Assembly: GCA_013373625.1 (NCBI GenBank) | Contig: JABXHM010000060.1 | Span: 16,481-80,480, forward strand | Direction of reading: 5' to 3' | From: Alteromonadaceae bacterium | GTDB lineage: Bacteria; Pseudomonadota; Gammaproteobacteria; Enterobacterales; Alteromonadaceae | Length of the DNA stretch: 64,000 nucleotides | Shown: positions 53,682 through 63,945 of the stretch, in pieces | Position numbering within the stretch: the first letter of the stretch is position 1 | Layout: each line of letters begins with the position of its first letter | Position numbers and translations under genes: made by a program | The notes under the pieces: model-generated | What the model saw: only the letters and a program-made list of their open reading frames with translations | What the model was told of the DNA's origin: nothing | The model's database searches: none

Positions 53682-54191
53682 TTAGGCTTTAGCGGCCAGA
53701 CGGGCTTCTTTTTCTAACTTTTTGCGAATACGCTGACGCTTTAATGGTGATAAGTAATCGACAAACAATTTTCCGTTAAGGTGGTCCAGTTCGTGCTGAA
53801 TACAAATCGCCAACAAGCCTTCCGCGGTTAACTCAAAAGGTTCACCTTCGCCATCGAGTGCTTTTACGGTAACCTTTTCTGCCCGGTCAACCTTGGCATA
53901 GTTACCCGGCACCGATAAACAGCCTTCCTCGCTGATAGTCGAGCCTTCTTTGCTCACAATTTCCGGATTAATGAACACCCGTGGTTCACTGCGTTCTTCA
54001 GATACATCCATCACCACCAAACGGACATGACGATCTACCTGGGTAGCAGCGAGGCCTATGCCATTTTCTTCGCGCATAGTTTCAAACATGTCGGCGACGA
54101 GTTGCTTCACTTCGCTGTTAACTTCACCTACAGGCTTAGCCACGGTGCGAAGACGTTCGTCTGGAAATTGTAATACGTCTAAAATTGCCAT
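53682..54191 (-). CDS. def: Peptide deformylase
   Basis: A 169-residue metalloenzyme that removes the N-terminal formyl group. All three motifs are intact: GIGLAATQV (45-53), EEGCLSVPG and [12 protein letters not shown]. It is first in the operon def-fmt-rsmB-trkA and divergent from the LysM gene. Confidence 0.98.
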   Translation of the reverse strand: MAILDVLQFPDERLRTVAKPVGEVNSEVKQLVADMFETMREENGIGLAATQVDRHVRLVVMDVSEERSEPRVFINPEIVSKEGSTISEEGCLSVPGNYAKVDRAEKVTVKALDGEGEPFELTAEGLLAICIQHELDHLNGKLFVDYLSPLKRQRIRKKLEKEARLAAKA

Positions 54192-54392
54192 TTGTCGATA
54201 TTTACACTCTTTCTGTATTAATAACTATACCCTAACGCTGATGAGGCTATTTAACCGCCACCAACACTCAGTATTCTAGCTTAAAGCACGTTTTCGTGCA
54301 GTATTAATCGTTTCTATACTGATTAATTGGGGATTGTGCGCTAATAATACAACAAGGTGTCGGCTTGCACTGAGGATCTGGCAGGGGGAATA

Positions 54393-55469
54393 ATGGTGAT
54401 ACAAACAAAAAAATGGGCTGCGGTATTGGCGGGATTAGTGCTGTGGTTGCATGCAGGCCTTACATACTCAATAGAAATTAAATCTGACGCGCCAACGCAA
54501 TATACAGTGAAGAAAAACGACACCCTATGGGACATTGCCGGTATGTTTTTAGATAAGCCCTGGCTCTGGCCTGAGTTGTGGCGCAACAATACGCAAATTA
54601 TCAACCCCCACCTCATATATCCGGGCAATGTATTGGTTTTGCGTTTTGTCGATGGCCAACCCACGCTGGAAATGGCCAGCAAAAAGAACAGAGTAACCCT
54701 TACGCCGGATACTGAACGTACCGTTAAATCTCTCAAGCCCATCAATTTGCTGCCCTGGTCGGCCATTTCTCCCTATATTCAACAGCATGAAATTCTTGCT
54801 CCCGACCGTTATGACAATTTACCTCACTTACTGGGCAATAAGAATGCTGCAATGCTTTTTGTTGATGAGGATTTGGTCATGAGTCGGCGCAACGACCGTG
54901 CTACAGATCAGTATCGGGTTATTCGGAAGCAATCTACAATTACAGACCTCGACGGCAATACGCTGGGGGTTCAGGTACACCATATTGCCGATGCCACCAT
55001 GGTTGAAGAAAATGCCGAAGGCGAATGGCTGGTAAAAATAGCGGGTTCAAATGTTGAAGCCAAACGTGGTGACAAACTGCTCGGTAGCCAGCCTAACACA
55101 GGTGCTGATATGACACTGGCGGCGGCCAGTACAACGCAACGAGCGTTTATTGTCGGCAGCCTGCATCAGCATGAGTTACTGGGCAAGCACGATATAGTTA
55201 TTGTTGACCTTGGCGCAGCGGATGTTAAAGCGGGTACCGTGATGGGCATCTATCAGCAAGGGCCAGCGATCATTGATGGTAAAGAACCTGAATATTCTAA
55301 CGAAAGCAATGCGCTGTTAAGCGCTTTTGACAGCGGTTCAACTGTCGAACAACCCGCCCTCAAAGTGGGAGAATTGGTGATTTTCAGTACATTTACTAAG
55401 GCCAGTTACGGCATTATTACCCGGGCCAGTGAAATGGTCAGAAGCGGCAATATAGTGGCCCAACCTTAA
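54393..55469 (+). CDS. Exported LysM-domain protein
   Basis: A 358-residue exported protein with a signal peptide (about 1-26), followed by a LysM peptidoglycan-binding domain (about 36-88: YTVKKNDTLWDIAGMFL, NPHLIYPGNVLVL). The rest is a beta-rich domain without a recognised catalytic motif. Such proteins regularly stand between def and dprA in Gammaproteobacteria. The ATG at 54393 has GGGGGA upstream. A role in cell-wall binding is inferred. Confidence 0.87.
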   Translation: MVIQTKKWAAVLAGLVLWLHAGLTYSIEIKSDAPTQYTVKKNDTLWDIAGMFLDKPWLWPELWRNNTQIINPHLIYPGNVLVLRFVDGQPTLEMASKKNRVTLTPDTERTVKSLKPINLLPWSAISPYIQQHEILAPDRYDNLPHLLGNKNAAMLFVDEDLVMSRRNDRATDQYRVIRKQSTITDLDGNTLGVQVHHIADATMVEENAEGEWLVKIAGSNVEAKRGDKLLGSQPNTGADMTLAAASTTQRAFIVGSLHQHELLGKHDIVIVDLGAADVKAGTVMGIYQQGPAIIDGKEPEYSNESNALLSAFDSGSTVEQPALKVGELVIFSTFTKASYGIITRASEMVRSGNIVAQP

Positions 55470-55510
55470 CTCTGACGCTTCCGTAACCGCGTCAGGTTTC
55501 GGAAGCGCAC

Positions 55511-56605
55511 ATGCAAAATTCACTTGCCGTCACAACGCAACACTGGTGTTGCTTAAGCCAGATACAAAGGCGCTCGCCAGCGTTTTGGCTGGCCTTGCTG
55601 CAAAAGGCCGGGCTGACCGTCAACGATCTGTTCAATCTGCCGGTTGAGGGGCTCACGGCATTGGGTCTGCGCCCGGAAGAAACCGGCATAATTAAAGCGC
55701 CTCAGACAATCATTGAGGAGACCAAACAATGGTTGCAGAAAGATACCACACACACTGTTATTGATATCGCTTCAGCCTTATACCCCGCGCGTTTGCGTCA
55801 GCTTGATTCGCCGCCACTGGTATTATTTTGTTGCGGTAATACTGAGCGCTTACAAGCAATGCAAATAGCAATTGTGGGTAGCCGCAAAGCAACTGTTCAG
55901 GGCTTAAATACCGCACGACGATTTGCTGCTGAACTGGGCGCCAGAGGCATTACAGTCACCAGCGGTCTGGCGTTGGGCATTGATGGCGCTGCACATCAGG
56001 GTGCGTACGCCACGCCTGGCGGTACGGTTGCAATATTAGGCGGTGGGTTGAACTATCTTCATCCGCGAACACACACGCAACTGGCCAAACGCATTGTTGA
56101 ACACGATGGCTGCCTGGTGTCAGAGTTTGCGCCCACGGTAACTGTTAAACCCTATCATTTTCCTCGGCGTAACAGGCTGATTGCAGCATTATCGGTAGGT
56201 GTTGTGCTGGTGGAAGCCGAAATTAAAAGTGGCTCAATGATTACCGCCAATCTGGCGGCTGAGTTAGACAATGATGTCTTTGCCGTACCAGGCAATATCA
56301 ATAGTCGCTTGAGTGAAGGGCCCCATTATCTTATCCAACAAGGCGCTAAGTTAATCACTTGTACCGACGATATTATTGAAGAATACGCCTGGGCAGTCGA
56401 TAAACAGATCATCGCACAAAAGAACAAAGCAATGCCTGCGGCGCCAAATCATTCTTTACTTGATTATATTGATGGTGAGTTAACCAGCGTGGATGACCTG
56501 GTGCAAACAACAGGCTTGCCAGTTGCAAAAATTATGGCCGTTATGCTGGAGTTGGAAGTAAGCGGTCTCGTGACTGCCGTTCCGGGCGGTTATGCCCGGT
56601 TGTAG
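55511..56605 (+). CDS. dprA: DNA processing protein DprA (Smf)
   Basis: A 364-residue protein with an N-terminal SAM-like helical domain, the Rossmann-like core (GSRKATVQGLNTARRFAAEL, SGLALGIDGAAH, GGGLNYLHPRTH) and a C-terminal winged-helix domain. It loads RecA on incoming single strands in transformation. A GC-rich 6-base hairpin (56582-56599) and a 10-base tandem duplication (56599-56618) lie at its end, the latter across the stop codon. Confidence 0.96.
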   Translation: MQNSLAVTTQHWCCLSQIQRRSPAFWLALLQKAGLTVNDLFNLPVEGLTALGLRPEETGIIKAPQTIIEETKQWLQKDTTHTVIDIASALYPARLRQLDSPPLVLFCCGNTERLQAMQIAIVGSRKATVQGLNTARRFAAELGARGITVTSGLALGIDGAAHQGAYATPGGTVAILGGGLNYLHPRTHTQLAKRIVEHDGCLVSEFAPTVTVKPYHFPRRNRLIAALSVGVVLVEAEIKSGSMITANLAAELDNDVFAVPGNINSRLSEGPHYLIQQGAKLITCTDDIIEEYAWAVDKQIIAQKNKAMPAAPNHSLLDYIDGELTSVDDLVQTTGLPVAKIMAVMLELEVSGLVTAVPGGYARL

Positions 56606-56887
56606 GGCGTTGTAGGGCACTTGCGAAGAACCACAATAATCCGGACATGGTCGTTTAAAGTGCTTGCCGTGCGTTATGTTTTACTTTCAATCATAAAAAA
56701 GTGGGCCTAATACTTGGCATTATCCGATTTTTTAGATAACTTGAAGTTAGATGCCATAGTTTTTTGCATCAAAACCGTACGCAAAGCCGGTCTTAGACTT
56801 GAAACAAGGCCACATCACTACAATATTGTTTGCGACGTTAGGCAATAGTGCGTAACACAATTGCCGCAAATTGAGGGGGAAAATGCT

Positions 56888-57364
56888 ATGTTCGATATCC
56901 TCATGTATCTTTTCGAGAACTTCATTCACAGTGAAACCGAAATACGGGTTGATCAGGATGAACTGACCGAAGAGTTAGTCCGCGCAGGATTTCATCACGA
57001 TGAAATTTACAAAGCGCTGGCATGGTTAGAAAAACTCGCTGCGTTACAAGAAACCGACATTAACCCCTATTTGTGCAAGGGTGTTTCCAGTAGCCTGAGC
57101 CGTATTTACACTCAACAGGAGCAAATGCGCCTCGATGTAGAGTGTCAGGGATTCTTGTTGTTCCTGGAGCAAGTCGGTGTGTTAGAAGCCACGACCCGCG
57201 AAATGGTCATCGACAGGGTGATGGAGATTGATTCTCCGGAATTCTGCTTAGAGGATCTGAAGTGGGTGGTTCTCATGGTACTGTTTAATGTACCAGGCAA
57301 AGAAAATGCCTACGCGCAAATGGAAGATCTGTTATTCGAAGAGCATGACGGTATACTTCACTAA
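56888..57364 (+). CDS. smg: Smg family protein (DUF494)
   Basis: A 158-residue acidic protein starting [19 protein letters not shown], the classic Smg family start. It is encoded beside dprA in many Gammaproteobacteria, with unknown function. The ATG at 56888 has AGGGGG about 9 bases upstream. It lies 27 bases before the zinc-ribbon gene and probably heads smg-yrdD-tsaC-hemF. Confidence 0.93.
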   Translation: MFDILMYLFENFIHSETEIRVDQDELTEELVRAGFHHDEIYKALAWLEKLAALQETDINPYLCKGVSSSLSRIYTQQEQMRLDVECQGFLLFLEQVGVLEATTREMVIDRVMEIDSPEFCLEDLKWVVLMVLFNVPGKENAYAQMEDLLFEEHDGILH

Positions 57365-57391
57365 TTACGTTGTTTAGAGAAGTGTAGGTTT

Positions 57392-57961
57392 GTGTCGAAA
57401 ATAGATCATTCGCTGTTTGCTGCGCATGAGCACGCACTGGAGCAGCAGTTCGGACAGTGCCCGGACTGCGGCAAAGACCTGCGTGTACGTAACAGCAAGA
57501 CCGGGCCGTTCATTGGTTGTAGTGGCTATCCGCAATGTCACTACGCCAAGCCACTTCACGACACCCAGACCACCACGCTAAAAATAATGGAGGATAGTCA
57601 CTGTCCTGACTGCGGTGCTGCCATGGCCATAAAAAAAGGCCGCTACGGTATGTTTATTGGCTGCACTAACTTTCCTGAATGTCACCACATCGAAAATACC
57701 AAGCCACAAACCGATACTGCTGTAACCTGCCCTAAGTGCCACGATGGCCATTTAATTGACCGCACCAACAAATACGGCAAACGATTTTTTGCCTGCAACC
57801 GTTATCCTGATTGCCGTTATGTGGTAAATTTCGCCCCCGTTCAGAAACCGTGTCCGGATTGCAACTGGCAAATTCTGATCGAAAAGAAAGGGCAATTGGT
57901 TTGTCCGCAACCGCTATGTGGCTATAAAGAGCCGGAAGATAAAACTACTTCACAACAGTAA
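57392..57961 (+). CDS. Topoisomerase I-type zinc-finger protein (YrdD-like)
   Basis: A 189-residue protein made of four C4 zinc ribbons of the type found at the C-terminus of topoisomerase I. They begin at CPDC (23), CPDC (about 71), CPKC (about 111) and CPDC (about 151), each with a distant FIGCxxYPxCxY-like partner. It lacks any topoisomerase core. It starts with GTG. DNA or RNA binding is inferred. It is kept between smg and tsaC. Confidence 0.9.
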   Translation: MSKIDHSLFAAHEHALEQQFGQCPDCGKDLRVRNSKTGPFIGCSGYPQCHYAKPLHDTQTTTLKIMEDSHCPDCGAAMAIKKGRYGMFIGCTNFPECHHIENTKPQTDTAVTCPKCHDGHLIDRTNKYGKRFFACNRYPDCRYVVNFAPVQKPCPDCNWQILIEKKGQLVCPQPLCGYKEPEDKTTSQQ

Positions 57962-57979
57962 GCAAAGAGGTCGTCGCAA

Positions 57980-59472
<1,493 letters not shown>

Positions 59473-59496
59473 AAACCAAACGATTCGTCTTGGTTT
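59473..59496 (+). terminator. Hairpin after hemF (weak terminator)
   Basis: AAACCAA pairs with TTGGTTT, with an inner ACG/CGT extension. The tail after it is not U-rich. Partial termination is possible before the ompW promoter. Confidence 0.4.
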
Positions 59497-59497
59497 G

Positions 59498-59511
59498 TTG
59501 ACGCAGATCAA
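59498..59511. promoter_or_regulatory. FNR/CRP-type site 1 upstream of ompW
   Basis: TTGAC-GCAG-ATCAA, one mismatch from the FNR consensus TTGAT-N4-ATCAA. Confidence 0.6.
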
Positions 59512-59546
59512 GATTAACCTACAGATTTCAAAACGTATTTTTAAAC

Positions 59547-59560
59547 TTGTTTTAGATCAA
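59547..59560. promoter_or_regulatory. FNR/CRP-type site 2 upstream of ompW
   Basis: TTGTT-TTAG-ATCAA, one mismatch from the FNR consensus. It is centred about 41 bases before the start expected from the -10-like TAAAGT at 59582-59587, the class II activator position. Confidence 0.6.
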
Positions 59561-59622
59561 ATTTTTATTTGGCGGGAAGCGTAAAGTGCCTTCCATCGAC
59601 TTAACGAGTGAGAAAATACAAC

Positions 59623-60306
59623 ATGAAAAAATCAATTTTAGCAGCCCTGGTGTTGGGTGCTCTGGTGAACGCTCCAACTGCTTTTGCCCATGACGCGGGT
59701 GACATAATTGTCCGCGCCGGTTTAACCACCGTTAGCCCTGACGATGACTCAGGCAATGTGAATGTTGACGCCCTTGGCGGTAACGTGGGCATGGGAGTTG
59801 AAGTTAACTCAAATACTCAGATTGGCCTGAACCTGATCTATATGCTCGACGCCCATTGGGGTGTTGAGGTACTCGCCGCTACTCCCTTTACCCATGATGT
59901 AACGCTTATAGACACTGCCGACAATGGCTTAGCTCTGGGTGATGGTAAACTGGCCGAAGTAACACACTTACCTCCAACGCTAAGTGCCCTGTATTTCTTT
60001 GATACCGACAGCGCATTTATGCCATACGTTGGGTTGGGGCTGAATTATACGATTTTCTTCGATGAAGACTTTACTTCTGCACGTGAAGAACAGACCTTTA
60101 CCGACCTGTCACTGGATAATTCCTTTGGATTATCTGCGCAGATTGGCTTCGATTATCAAATTGATGATAAGTGGTTAATTAATGCCTCGGCAAGGTATAT
60201 TGACATAGACACAACGGCAGAGTTCACTGTTGCTGGTGTAGCAGGTAGTGTCGATGTAGATATCAATCCTTATGTGTTTACGCTTTCTGCAGGATATAAA
60301 TTCTAG
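59623..60306 (+). CDS. ompW: Outer membrane protein OmpW
   Basis: A 227-residue protein with a signal peptide (about 1-22, AFA cut) and an eight-strand beta-barrel. The features 'GAGITTV'-like AGLTTVSPDDDSG, 'LGLNYTIFFDEDF' and the C-terminal FTLSAGYKF fit the family. OmpW forms a hydrophobic channel and in relatives is tied to low-oxygen growth. The ATG at 59623 is fixed by the signal peptide. Two FNR-like sites and a terminator (60362-60386) frame it as a single-gene unit. Confidence 0.95.
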   Translation: MKKSILAALVLGALVNAPTAFAHDAGDIIVRAGLTTVSPDDDSGNVNVDALGGNVGMGVEVNSNTQIGLNLIYMLDAHWGVEVLAATPFTHDVTLIDTADNGLALGDGKLAEVTHLPPTLSALYFFDTDSAFMPYVGLGLNYTIFFDEDFTSAREEQTFTDLSLDNSFGLSAQIGFDYQIDDKWLINASARYIDIDTTAEFTVAGVAGSVDVDINPYVFTLSAGYKF

Positions 60307-60361
60307 GCGTTTCCAACTACTCTGATAAATAAGCTTAAAAAATGTTTTTGCACTGCCTTTT

Positions 60362-60386
60362 AGCCCTTCTCTGAAGGGCTTTTTTA
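60362..60386 (+). terminator. Rho-independent terminator after ompW
   Basis: AGCCCTTC with complement (loop TCT), followed by six T. It lies between the ends of ompW and the leftward haemoglobin gene. Confidence 0.9.
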
Positions 60387-60388
60387 TG

Positions 60389-60832
60389 TCACGCGTTATC
60401 GTCCTGATTGATCATATGTTCGGCTAACTGATCAAGCGCTTTCAAAAGCTGATCAGCAAGTTGAATGTTGTCGACAGTGTCATACATGGCTTTACGCATG
60501 CAATACATCCATTGTGCTTTTAAAGCTGGCGTTACTGTGTAGGGCAGGTGTCTGGCGCGAAGACGTGGATGCCCACGTTCTTGCTCATACTGATTCGGCC
60601 CGCCCAGCCACATGGTCAGGTATAAATAAAACACGTGCCTGATGTTGTTGAGAGGTTGTGGGTGAATAGCCAGTAATTCGGCAGCAAAAGGGTCTTGTTC
60701 CATGATGTCATAAAAACGGTTCGCGAGTTTCTCCACTGTTTTTTCGCCGCCGATTGCTTGATAGGGCGTAGCAACATCAGTATTGTTGTCCGACGCTTTT
60801 TTACCCATACCCAGTTTAGATAATAATCCCAT
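60389..60832 (-). CDS. Group II truncated haemoglobin
   Basis: A 147-residue 2/2 haemoglobin. It shows the glycine turn PYQAIGG, Tyr at B10 (NRFYDIM), the proximal-His region HPRLRARHLPY and the Trp at G8 (AQWMYC), typical of group II (TrHbO/YjbI). It may bind O2 or scavenge peroxide or NO. The start is taken as ATG at 60832, which overlaps the aroE ATG (60831) on the other strand by two bases. An in-frame ATG at 60811 is possible. No ribosome site is clear for either. Confidence 0.9.
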   Translation of the reverse strand: MGLLSKLGMGKKASDNNTDVATPYQAIGGEKTVEKLANRFYDIMEQDPFAAELLAIHPQPLNNIRHVFYLYLTMWLGGPNQYEQERGHPRLRARHLPYTVTPALKAQWMYCMRKAMYDTVDNIQLADQLLKALDQLAEHMINQDDNA

Positions 60833-61646
60833 GAAAAAATTTGCCGTGTTTGGAAATCCTATTGCGCAGAGTTTATCACCAACCATTCATGAAATGTTTG
60901 CAAAGTCCTGTGGCGAGGATATTAGCTACGAAAAAATAGAAGCGCCTCTGGACGGTTTCGCTGATGTGATTAATCAGTTTTTCATGCAACCGCAAACCAT
61001 TGGTTGCAATGTTACAGTGCCCTTTAAAGAGCAAGCTTTTAGCATGGCGGTGCACCGTGATGAAGCTGCTGCTATGGCTAAAGCGGCCAATACGTTAATG
61101 CACAACAGTGCGGGAGAACTCTGCGCGTACAACACCGATGGCATAGGGCTGGTAGCCGATCTGAAAAGTACAGGTCTTGAACTGACAGGCATAAAAGTAC
61201 TGATGCTGGGGGCTGGTGGTGCAGCTCGTGGGGTTGTGCATCCCTTGCTCAAGGCTGGTGTGGCAAGGCTACATATTTTAAACCGCACACTGGAAAAGGC
61301 TCAGGCTATCGCTACAGATGCTAATAGCGATAAAGTTGCCGCAGTGAGTCCTACTGACCTGCTGAGTCACTATGATGTTGTCATTAATTCAACATCAGCC
61401 AGCTTATCCGGTACCTTGCCTGAGGTGCCTGACAGTATTCTGGCGGGCTGTCAGTTGGCTTACGATATGGTATATGCCAAGCAAACCGACAGCACCGTAT
61501 TTATGGAGCACGCCAAAAAGTTAGGCGCGCGACAACAAATGGATGGGTTAGGCATGCTGGTGGAGCAGGCCGCCGCGGCATTTACCATCTGGACTGGTAA
61601 GGAGCCTGAAACGGCCAGGGTAAGAGCGTTTTTACGCAGTCGCTAA
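60831..61646 (+). CDS. aroE: Shikimate dehydrogenase (NADP+)
   Basis: A 271-residue enzyme reducing dehydroshikimate. The shikimate site (GNPIAQSLSPTIHEMF, 7-22) and catalytic Lys (NVTVPFKEQAF) are intact. The NADP site is GAGGAARGV, followed by NRT for the adenosine phosphate. The start follows the family and no Shine-Dalgarno sequence precedes it, so it may be leaderless. In E. coli it directly follows tsaC; here hemF, ompW and the haemoglobin gene intervene. Confidence 0.97.
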   Translation: MKKFAVFGNPIAQSLSPTIHEMFAKSCGEDISYEKIEAPLDGFADVINQFFMQPQTIGCNVTVPFKEQAFSMAVHRDEAAAMAKAANTLMHNSAGELCAYNTDGIGLVADLKSTGLELTGIKVLMLGAGGAARGVVHPLLKAGVARLHILNRTLEKAQAIATDANSDKVAAVSPTDLLSHYDVVINSTSASLSGTLPEVPDSILAGCQLAYDMVYAKQTDSTVFMEHAKKLGARQQMDGLGMLVEQAAAAFTIWTGKEPETARVRAFLRSR

Positions 61647-61664
61647 GCCCGACAATATTTGATG

Positions 61665-62207
61665 CTATTCGGATTCCGCCAGGTATTCATCCTTTAGCTC
61701 AACGTAATTGATAGCCGACTGCTTTAAGAAAGCGATCTCCGCTTCTTTGAGCGGGCGCTTTTGAACCATGGGGTTACCGACATACAGGTAACCACTTGCC
61801 AGTCTTTTATTGGGTGGCACCAATGTGCCGGCACCAATAAATACATCATCTTCTATAATAGCGCCGTCCATAACGATGGCGCCCATACCGACCAAAATAC
61901 GATTGCCCATTACGCAGCCGTGCAACATGCATTTGTGACCCACAGTGACATCGTCACCAATAATCAAAGGATTACCGTCAGGATTAGACGCCGATTTACG
62001 GGTAACATGTAAGATAGTGCCATCCTGAATATTGCTTCGCGCACCAATCTTAATGTAATTAACGTCACCTCTGCCAGCGACCATGTGCCAGATACTGCTG
62101 TCGTTCCCCACTTCTATTTCGCCAACTAAACGAGCGGAGTCTGCTATATAGACATCCTGTCCAATACGCGGTGAAATGCCTTTAAAACTGCTAATGGTAT
62201 GTTGCAT
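61665..62207 (-). CDS. yrdA: Gamma-class carbonic anhydrase-like protein (YrdA)
   Basis: A 180-residue left-handed beta-helix hexapeptide-repeat protein. The metal His ligands are visible in ILHVT and GHKCMLHGC. It is convergent with aroE, as in E. coli, where yrdA is nearby. Whether it hydrates CO2 or is an acyl-carrier-like scaffold is not shown. Confidence 0.93.
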   Translation of the reverse strand: MQHTISSFKGISPRIGQDVYIADSARLVGEIEVGNDSSIWHMVAGRGDVNYIKIGARSNIQDGTILHVTRKSASNPDGNPLIIGDDVTVGHKCMLHGCVMGNRILVGMGAIVMDGAIIEDDVFIGAGTLVPPNKRLASGYLYVGNPMVQKRPLKEAEIAFLKQSAINYVELKDEYLAESE

Positions 62208-62394
62208 AGACTTCTCTTTGAGATGATGTGTAATACATGACGCGTTCTATTATAAGCATTAAACAGGTTAATATTCGAATCGCTCGGGCAATTACGGATT
62301 TCCCTGCGGTGACAGGGAAGGGGGAACAATGCTTAAATAAAAGGAACAGTGATACAATAGTGTATTGAATTAAAGTCATTACCATGGAGAGTCC

Positions 62395-63435
62395 ATGCCT
62401 AAGCGCTACGTCTTGTTTGCTTCATTACCCTACGCTTATTCGATATACCGTCCATTGCAGCAGGCTATATTAGCGCGCGGAGACGAAGTGGCGTGGTATC
62501 TGGAAGACCATTGTCCTGACTTACTCACAGATGGTGAACAGCGGCTTCACTCAATTGAACAAGTGAAAGCTTATGATCCTCTAGCGATTTTCGCGTGCGG
62601 TAATTTTATCTATCACTTTTTACCCGGCATAAAGGTATCTGTGTTCCACGGATACCCTATTAGTAAACGAGGTGAAAAGGATCAAAGTAAAGACGATCAT
62701 TTTGCAATCAGGGGATGGTTTGACATTTACTGTACCCAGGGGCCCAGTAGTACAACGTATTTTAAATCGCTGGAGAAGCGGCACGGCTACTTTAAGGTGT
62801 ATGAAACAGGTTGGTGTAAAGTCGATCCGTATTTTACTAATTATAAAAAAGAAAGTGATACACCAACAATCCTCTACGCTACTACCTTTACAAAAGGGCT
62901 CTCATCCGCGCCACTATTAGTCGATACTATCAGTTATCTGGCCAAAACAAAGGGGTGGAACTGGCGATTAACTTTCCACCCCAAAATAAACGACGAGGAA
63001 TTACTCAATAGCTATCGCAAGTTGGCTGACGACTGCGACAACGTATCTTTTATCGATAATGTGAGACTGTGTGATTTCCAGCAAGCTGACGTTATGCTGT
63101 GCGACAGCAGCTCGATTATTCTTGAATTCATGCTTATGGATAAACCTGTTGTAACACTACGCAATACAAATCCAGGGCCGCACCTGTTGAACGTTAAGGA
63201 ACCGCATGAAATTGGTCAGGCGCTGGAGAAGGCATTATCGAGACCCGCAGAACTAATGAATGAAGTAAAATCCTTCAGTAAGTACCATGAGGCACACCGT
63301 GATGGTCTTAATTGTGCGCGAATTCTCGATGCAGTAGACGATTTTGTTGATAACCATCAGGCGTCTGTTCGACAGAAACCAGCCAATTTACTGCGCAAGT
63401 TTAAACTGCGAAAGAAGCTGGGATACTGGAAATAG
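62395..63435 (+). CDS. CDP-glycerol glycerophosphotransferase-like protein
   Basis: A 346-residue protein of the TagB/TagF (glycerophosphotransferase) family. The C-terminal GT-B-like half has ILYATTFTKG, LTFHPKIN, MLCDSSSIILEF and DKPVVTL, as in relatives that transfer glycerol phosphate to surface polysaccharide. The N-terminal half holds FHGYPISKRGEK. In Gram-negative bacteria such enzymes can decorate LPS or capsule. No other surface-sugar genes are nearby. The gene ends about 80 bases before the first rRNA promoter. Confidence 0.82.
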   Translation: MPKRYVLFASLPYAYSIYRPLQQAILARGDEVAWYLEDHCPDLLTDGEQRLHSIEQVKAYDPLAIFACGNFIYHFLPGIKVSVFHGYPISKRGEKDQSKDDHFAIRGWFDIYCTQGPSSTTYFKSLEKRHGYFKVYETGWCKVDPYFTNYKKESDTPTILYATTFTKGLSSAPLLVDTISYLAKTKGWNWRLTFHPKINDEELLNSYRKLADDCDNVSFIDNVRLCDFQQADVMLCDSSSIILEFMLMDKPVVTLRNTNPGPHLLNVKEPHEIGQALEKALSRPAELMNEVKSFSKYHEAHRDGLNCARILDAVDDFVDNHQASVRQKPANLLRKFKLRKKLGYWK

Positions 63436-63516
63436 CTAAACTGTGCTGCTTTTTTGCTTGTTTTGCTGCATTAATGAGCGAACAAACCTATTATGACAGT
63501 TTTTTTAAAATAACCG

Positions 63517-63544
63517 TTGACCTGCTGACTTAACTCTCTATAAT
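63517..63544 (+). promoter_or_regulatory. rRNA promoter P1
   Basis: TTGACC (63517-63522), 16-base spacer, perfect TATAAT (63539-63544), followed by a GC-rich GCGCCCC discriminator, as in growth-rate-controlled rRNA promoters. A hairpin CCCC-ACTTCAAC-GGGG (63548-63563) sits at the expected transcript start. Confidence 0.88.
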
Positions 63545-63658
63545 GCGCCCCACTTCAACGGGGAACACGCTAAAACGTGAACCTGGCAATACGGCGGTAA
63601 GCCTTATTGGAAGCGGCTTTCAGCCCAGAGCATAGTTTGAAAAAATTCAAAAAATGCA

Positions 63659-63686
63659 TTGACACTGAAAGCTAACAGCGTAGAAT
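63659..63686 (+). promoter_or_regulatory. rRNA promoter P2
   Basis: TTGACA (63659-63664), 16-base spacer, TAGAAT (63681-63686) and GCGCG discriminator. It is followed by a hairpin CCTC-ACTTCAAC-GAGG (63692-63707) with the same loop as after P1. Confidence 0.85.
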
Positions 63687-63771
63687 GCGCGCCTCACTTC
63701 AACGAGGTTTACTAACAAAGTTGGGGTGGTTTTTAGAAGAGCTTCTTCGAAAAGAAATTTTCAAAAAAGCA

Positions 63772-63799
63772 TTGACACTGAAAACAAACGGCGTATTAT
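63772..63799 (+). promoter_or_regulatory. rRNA promoter P3
   Basis: TTGACA (63772-63777), 16-base spacer, TATTAT (63794-63799). The first part of the spacer (CTGAAA) is shared with P2, showing duplication. Confidence 0.85.
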
Positions 63800-63860
63800 A
63801 CGCATCCCGCTTCGGCAGGGCCTTAAGGGCACCGAAGCAGCGAATCAAAGAGGTTCGCAT

Positions 63861-63907
63861 TGTTCTTTAAAAATCAGATAACAAGACAATTTGTGTGGGC
63901 ACTCATT
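63861..63907 (+). promoter_or_regulatory. rRNA leader antitermination signals (boxA, boxC-like)
   Basis: TGTTCTTTAAAA (63861-63872) matches the boxA used by NusB-NusE for rRNA antitermination. GTGTGGGCACTC (63893-63904) matches the boxC/leader element of E. coli rrn operons. Confidence 0.8.
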
Positions 63908-63945
63908 AAGAGTGTCACAACGACAATTCAAAATTTCGATATATT

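Noticed and set aside
63685..63870. A 61-codon frame in the rRNA promoter region
   Set aside because: It spans promoters P2 and P3, their hairpins and boxA; it is a chance frame.
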